Positions 59,083 through 64,000 of a stretch of 64,000 bases of DNA are shown one piece after another. Below the pieces are notes generated by a model. It was not told the origin of the DNA. It made no database searches and was given only the letters and a program-made list of their open reading frames with translations. The position numbers and the translations under genes are program-made. Numbering within the stretch: the stretch's first letter is position 1; each line of letters opens with the position of its first letter. The stretch is from Colius striatus (Eukaryota > Chordata > Aves > Coliiformes > Coliidae), in NCBI RefSeq assembly GCF_028858725.1, contig NC_084771.1:11374915-11438914 (forward strand), read 5' to 3'.

Positions 59083-59881
59083 TAGGGTAGTAGTATCTTT
59101 CCACAACTCAGCAGCCCAGGTGGGTTTACCTCTGCAGTGCTAGCTGGTCCACTTCCATTGCTGCAGCCACCCTCACAGAGCATTTGCCACCATCCATGAG
59201 CCAATATATATCTTTTCTTCACTCAGCAGTATCCAAAGCCAGCTGTATGGCTTTCACTTCTTGATTCACCTTTCCCCTTCAGTGATGTGTTGTGTAGCTT
59301 CCCACACAGCAGCTTTCCAACCTCGAGTATCTTCCCACAATATGACAGGGTTTACTGCTTTTCATTTGCTGGTAATTTACATTTGGTGCAGCCCCCTCAG
59401 CTCAAGTCACCTCCTTTGGCAACACTGCAAAGTTTCAGCCCTCTGGCCAGTTCATGATCACCTCCAAGATCTCTGGACAGTCGGTGTTTCCCATTCAAGC
59501 CTGTTGCAATATTAGTGCAACCCACTTCCTCAGTTCAACTTCAGTTGCCCATGGTGTAGAGAGGACCCTCCACTTGAACATCCAGCTCAGCACAGGCAAT
59601 GGAGACATCAAAAGGAGTTGTGCTTCAGTACTATTTCTGAAGTGGCTCAAATTCCTTCATCTGCTGCCAGTATTTCTTTCTCAGTTGGAGCATAATGGGG
59701 ATTGATAAAGGCAGGGTAGGAGGTGGGAAGCAGGGAGAGATATTCTTGACAGCAAGCAGGGTGATACGTGAAACTCAAAACTAGCTAGGAAACAGCAGAA
59801 GCTTTCACACAGTGTACCTTACCTGCCATGGTTAAACTGAAACAAGCTTGGTTCATTGACAGAGTTGGTATAAAATGAGCA

Positions 59882-59887
59882 TTTATT
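59882..59887 (-). promoter_or_regulatory. GCNA: Poly(A) signal of GCNA
   Basis: TTTATT on plus = AATAAA on minus, about 0.9 kb past the GCNA stop, in an AT-rich context. The stretch 59888-60777 is the inferred 3' UTR. Confidence 0.5.
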
Positions 59888-60777
59888 GATTATTCAAAAT
59901 TACTAATCCCCTAAGCCATTTGTTCATTGCAAATACACACAGAGTAACACACATTGTCATGTTCTACATGAAAGACTTCAGACCAGACCTTCTCCTTCTA
60001 TGGTGGCAAGCGTTAGAACTTGCTTTCTCCAACCTAAGCTTCAGCATCTATTTTAGTTTCTATGAAATCTCAGTGACAGGCACAACTGCAATCAAAACCT
60101 AATGAGAAAGAACTCTGACCTTGCTAAGGGCCAAAGGGCACTGTAGAAACTCCACTTTCTCTAACAGACTCAAGGCATCATCTACCTTTTTAACCAAAAC
60201 AGCCGAGGATCACTCAAGAAACTCTGCTTGGGAGAATGCCTGAAGCCATGTGGAAACCTTCCTCAGGTCTGCCCCTTTTCCTGCTTGGAAGTCAATTCAG
60301 AATCAGAGGACTTTGGCTGGTGGGCCTGGATTTTTCTTGCATCTGGCAATCTCAGCCAGATACCTAGGAGTACTTCAGCGCACACACACAGAGCCTATAG
60401 CACATCAGCTGCTCAGATGACAGAGTAGATCCCTTGTTCACTGGAGTCACAAGACATGCTGTGAAGCACCATGTGTAAATACCATTCAGAAAATTCCAGA
60501 CAAACAGAGCAAGTCAGTCCCACAAAAGGCCTAAAACTGCATCTTCCCAGGCACAGGTGTTTATCTGAAGTCTGAGAAGGACAACCCTGACTTGTGCATC
60601 ACTATGGACTTTATCATCATTCCTTCTGGCTCGCTCTTGCCCATTTCAGAAAAGGCTTTGAGGTCTTCTTCACTACAAGTATTTAATGCTGAAATACTTC
60701 AATTACCTGGAATCCTCATCTTTAGACTCATTTACTACAAATTTAAGGGGCATCAAGAAACAAAGCACACTGAGATA

Positions 60778-61030
60778 TTACAAGGAATCTTGAAGCTTAG
60801 TTTTGGAAGCAAAATCCTCACTGAGTTTCCGCATGACTTCTGCGTGGCTCAGCCCACGCTGCTCTCTTTTAGCAAGTCCATAGTTTTCTTTCACATATTT
60901 TGCAAAGGGTGTGAGATGTGTTTTGGCAGGAGTGCCATCCTTCCCCCTGGGCTGGCTCAGAACCAGCTGCCCTCCACAGAATGCACACACGAAACGCTCT
61001 GTGTCCAGAGACTTGGAATGACGTCCAATC
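60778..61030 (-). CDS. GCNA: GCNA last coding exon (zinc ribbon end, C-terminal tail)
   Basis: GCNA is a germ-cell and early-embryo SprT-like protease acting on DNA-protein crosslinks. After the acceptor CCATTGCAG this exon reads IGRHSKSLDTERFVCAFCGG, completing the zinc ribbon begun by ECVLCKAK (two CxxC pairs). The conserved tail follows: TPFAKYVKENYGLAKREQRG, LSHAEVMRKLSEDFASKTKL, ending QDSL and TAA. The PFAKYVKENY tail and the lack of a UBZ finger separate it from SPRTN. Confidence 0.9.
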
Positions 61031-61429
61031 CTGCAATGGAAAAATTAAGTACTTTGACTTCACCCTTGCAGGAGACAATACTTGTGGGAAAGGATTTCCT
61101 TCTGCCAGGCTACTTAGGTCAGATTTCTAAGCTAGCATTTTAGAACAGGAAGCAGACCACATAGTTCACACAGTGGAACAACCAAATCTTGCATAACCCA
61201 CTTCTCTACCCTAGAACTTCTTCCACTGCCTTTTCAGGTTGGTTCCTTCCTCTGTCTCAGTGTAGTAGTATGAAGCGCTACAACAGCTCTGCAATCCACA
61301 TCTCAACTGTCCCTTGGAGTTCCTCTTCAGAGTCATCACCATCAAAAGCCTTCTCAACGCTCTAAACAACTAATGCATTGCATAGTCAGCATAGTCAACA
61401 CCTGCTGGGTTTGTGTGGAACCATTTCTA

Positions 61430-62320
61430 GTAATGAGGGAAGGGCTGCAGTGGTGGCTCCTGGAAGTTGCTTGAAACTTCCCCCTGGCTCTGAGTCAGAC
61501 CCATCTCTGGGGCTGAGCCAATTGAGCACCTCTGTGATTCCTTTTTAAGAAGGAGATGGAAGAGGCGGGGGAGGAGGTGGTGGAAGGAGTGGGACGAGAG
61601 AAGTGACCATGCAGACCCCAAGGTCAGCGAGGGAGAAGGGGAGGTGTACCAAAGCAGAGACCCCTCTGCATCCCCATGTGAGATGGCAGACTGTCCCCAT
61701 GCAACCTACGGAGCTGAGACCTGCTGGCAAGCTTGTGGAGAATCCCAAGCCAGGTGGGTGACTGTGCCTGTAAGAGGTCATGACTCTGTGGGGAGGCAGC
61801 ATTTGAGCAGAATGTGGCTGGAGGAGACCTGCATTGGAGCAGTCTGTGAGGAGCTGCACTCCTCGGGAAGGACCAACACCATGACAGGTTAAGGATTGTA
61901 TCCCATGGGAAGGACCCTGCTTTGGAGCAGGGAAAGAATGTAAGGAGTCCTCTGAGGAGGAAGCAGCAGCAGAGACCATCTGTGGTGACTGACCATAATC
62001 CCCATTTCCTGCCCCCCTGTGCTGCCGAGACAGGGAGGACACAGAGATATCGAGAGCAGGCAGTTGAGCCCAGGAAGAAAGGGAAGGGTGGGGGGAAGGT
62101 GGCCTTAAAGGGCTGGTTATATTTTCCTCATCATCCTACTCTGTTTTACTTTGTTCTCTTTCTAGATGGTGGTAGATTAAACTGATCTTGTTTTCTTCCC
62201 TAAGTTGAGTGGTCAAGTTCGCTTTGCCAAGACCACAATTGCTGAGCGAGCCCTCCCTGTCCTCAGTTATCTTCTCCTAATGCCAGCAGGGGGGGCAGGG
62301 AAGGTGAGGGAAGGAGGGAG
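61430..62320 (+). mobile_element. Avian ERVL-type LTR retroelement remnant, noncoding
   Basis: The order AATGAGGGAAGGGCTGCAGT, TGGCTCCTGGAAGTTGCTTG, a degenerate array of GGAAGGACC...TTGGAGCAG units, GAGGAGTCCTCTGAGGAGGA-type spacing, GGAAGGTGGCCTTAAAGGG and CCTAAGTTGAGTGGTC is that of a common bird ERVL-type repeat's noncoding part. No gag, pol or env frame is present. It is antisense to GCNA. Identification is from memory of the repeat and should be confirmed against a library. Confidence 0.6.
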
Positions 62321-62984
62321 TGTGCAGCTGTGTGGTGCTTTTTTGTTGGCTAATTAAAAACCACCATCACACATTGTCAGATGCTTTCCTGGGCTATGCA
62401 GAACTGAATGCACAAAACTTCCTCTTCTGCCACTCAGACTGAGGTCATTGCATTGCCTGTGGTCAGCTATAACCTTCCAGAAAAAGCTGGAAGCTTCCAT
62501 AGCCATGAAGGCTAAGAAACCTGTGAAACTGCTATAGCAACTGCTTCTTCTTCTTGATCTCAGCAATGTATAGTCCTCATTTCTCAAATGCAGTAAGCAA
62601 GACAGAAGCCTGACAACCAATGCTGCACATGCCTCCTAACTTTATATCCCTGTGGCTGCAGACATCTGTTCTTCCTTTAATACATATACACCAGTTGAAA
62701 TAGTCCATGAGGTAAAAGATTAACTAGAAAGCCGACTATAGATTTTATAGAGCTTTAAAGTAATATAAACCATGATATTGTTGGTCTCCTGTTCCACTCA
62801 GCACCACCATAATAAATATACAGTTAGTCAAAATGTTTAGTCTTCAAAGTCACCAAGACACAACACCCAGAAAATTTCCTTTGATACTTTGTTCTAATAT
62901 CTAATTACTGTCACACAGTTTGTGCTCAGTTTTAATGGGGACTTGTTCCACCTCTGAATTCCAGTTACTACTTACTGACTTCTT

Positions 62985-63145
62985 TCACAGAATGGTAGGG
63001 GTTGGAAGGGACCTTTAGAGATCCATCTAGTCCAACCCCCCTGCTAAAGCAGCTCCACCTAGATCAGGTCACACAGGAACACATCCAGGTGGGTTTTGAG
63101 GACCTCCAGAGAAGGAGACTCCACAGCCATCAGAGGGTTCTGAGT
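62985..63145 (-). mobile_element. CR1 LINE 3' fragment
   Basis: CACAGAATGGTAGGGGTTGG, AAGGGACCTTTAGAGATCCA, TCTAGTCCAACCCCCCTGCT and CCAGGTGGGTTTTGAGGACC; close to consensus, so comparatively young. Confidence 0.92.
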
Positions 63146-63380
63146 ATTACAAGGATGAGCACATAAAAAGTATCTCGTTCCACCACGACAAGTCTAGCAC
63201 AACTTTGTGGACCTTTAGATCAAACACAGATTGTTTTCACAGCACATTCAATGATGTCAATTTGCAAAATGTGAATTGATTTCAAAAGAACTTGTGATGC
63301 CTTATTTCTAGACACAGGAGAATGGCTGGTTAGAGACAAAGCTGATAGGTAGCCATAGGCAAGAGCGAAACGTTACTCAC

Positions 63381-63585
63381 TTAGCTTTGCAAAGAACACA
63401 CTCGTAAGTGAACTTGTAATTAATCTCATAGCTGTGGCATCGTGTTACTACTGGCAGCTCTGGGTGGATCACAGCTGATTTTTTGGCATAGCATCTCCAG
63501 ATTGGTCCATGTCCATCACGAACACCGTTGATCAGCCAGGTGGCTGCATGGCAAGCCTCATGAACTAGTGTGTCCCGAAGACGAT
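63381..63585 (-). CDS. GCNA: GCNA SprT catalytic exon
   Basis: After the acceptor TTACCCCAAG it reads DRLRDTLVHEACHAATWLIN, then GVRDGHGPIWRCYAKKS, then HPELPVVTRCHSYEINYKFT and YECVLCKAK, with donor AA/GTGAGT. HEACH is the HExxH zinc-metalloprotease site with catalytic Glu, and the His in GHGPIW is the likely third zinc ligand. The 205-nt exon joins in frame to the 61030 exon. The acidic N-terminal part of the protein lies beyond 64000. Confidence 0.93.
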
Positions 63586-64000
63586 CTTGGGGTAAGGCAA
63601 ACAGCAGACATTAAGATCAGTCATGTATGGGAAAGTACAGACTTTCATCCTTAGTCACTACATCAGACCACTGATATTCCTTTATTAAGATGCAAGACTT
63701 GTTTTGGAGGCTGGATTTACCAATGCTTTGATAAGATAAAATGACCCAAAGCAAGGTTCTACCTCAGTACATTTCCAGTTGTGTGAGTAGCATTAATTCT
63801 GCAATCTTAGTTACTCTCCTGAATGTTTAACCTGTTTGGGGATTTTTGTTTGTTTGGGTTTTGTTTTGTTTGGGGTTTTTTGAGAGACCAATTCTGTAAA
63901 TTTGCCCAGCCTCTTAGAAGGGTCCCAAGTCCTACAATTAGTGGATTTATCTATTCAAGGTGATACGAAATTTCAAAGCAGGGTTCAGTTCCAGATCTCT
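63586..64000 (-). other. GCNA: GCNA intron at the right edge
   Basis: AT-rich, with a T/G-rich run (TTTGTTTGTTTGGG, TTTTGTTTTGTTTGGGG) at about 63845-63882. No exon recognised. Confidence 0.6.

Larger units (their letters stand above)
56913..59860. other. Convergent intergenic gap
   Basis: Between the Ig/5-TM poly(A) signal and the GCNA 3' end. Holds three CR1 fragments and no supported exon. Confidence 0.6.
61031..63380 (-). other. GCNA: GCNA last intron
   Basis: About 2.35 kb with an ERVL-type LTR element remnant (61430-62320) and a CR1 tip (62985-63145). Confidence 0.8.

Noticed and set aside
1-64000. tRNA, rRNA, CRISPR arrays and intact retroviral genes
   Set aside because: None of these patterns was seen anywhere in the window.

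Overview
The window is vertebrate, and almost certainly avian, nuclear DNA. Genes have introns with GT-AG junctions, promoters sit in CpG islands, and 3' ends carry AATAAA signals. About twenty fragments of CR1-type LINEs, the dominant bird interspersed repeat, are scattered on both strands, and there is one remnant of a bird ERVL-type LTR element. There are no bacterial operons, CRISPR arrays, tRNA or rRNA genes.

Four protein-coding loci can be supported. (1) SPRY3 (Sprouty 3), minus strand, one coding exon at 6972-7847, with a probable long 3' UTR down to about 1.2 kb and a CpG-island promoter at 10.5-12.3 kb. (2) TMLHE (trimethyllysine dioxygenase), plus strand. Seven coding exons between 31681 and 38920 join without a frame error into 421 codons, with the iron ligands at H242, D244 and H389; its CpG island is at 25.6-26.9 kb. 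(3) An Ig-superfamily gene I cannot name, plus strand, nine coding exons between 49314 and 56912. Every junction is phase 1, and the exons join into a 435-residue protein with a signal peptide, two Ig domains resembling the CD2/SLAM-HEPACAM group, five membrane segments each on its own exon, and a short tail. That layout resembles CD47 with an extra Ig domain and is the best candidate for a previously undescribed system. (4) The last two coding exons of GCNA (SprT-like metalloprotease), minus strand, at 63381-63585 and 60778-61030; the rest of the gene lies beyond the right edge.

Layout: 1-1.2 kb has nothing recognisable; 1.2-12.3 kb is the SPRY3 transcription unit; 12.3-25.1 kb is intergenic, with unique AT-balanced blocks that may be SPRY3 enhancers plus G-rich tandem repeats; 25.6-41 kb is TMLHE; 41.2-49 kb holds CR1 copies, a second CpG island and a decayed Ig V-like exon; 49-57 kb is the Ig/5-TM gene; 57-59.8 kb is a convergent intergenic gap; 59.8-64 kb is the 3' end of GCNA.

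SPRY3 and TMLHE are divergent neighbours as in human Xq28, whereas human GCNA lies at Xq13.1. The window therefore joins two pieces of the mammalian X, as expected for the bird chromosome 4/4A block (inference). The genes are not functionally coupled: receptor-tyrosine-kinase signal inhibition, mitochondrial carnitine synthesis, a cell-surface receptor-like protein, and germ-cell DNA-protein crosslink repair.
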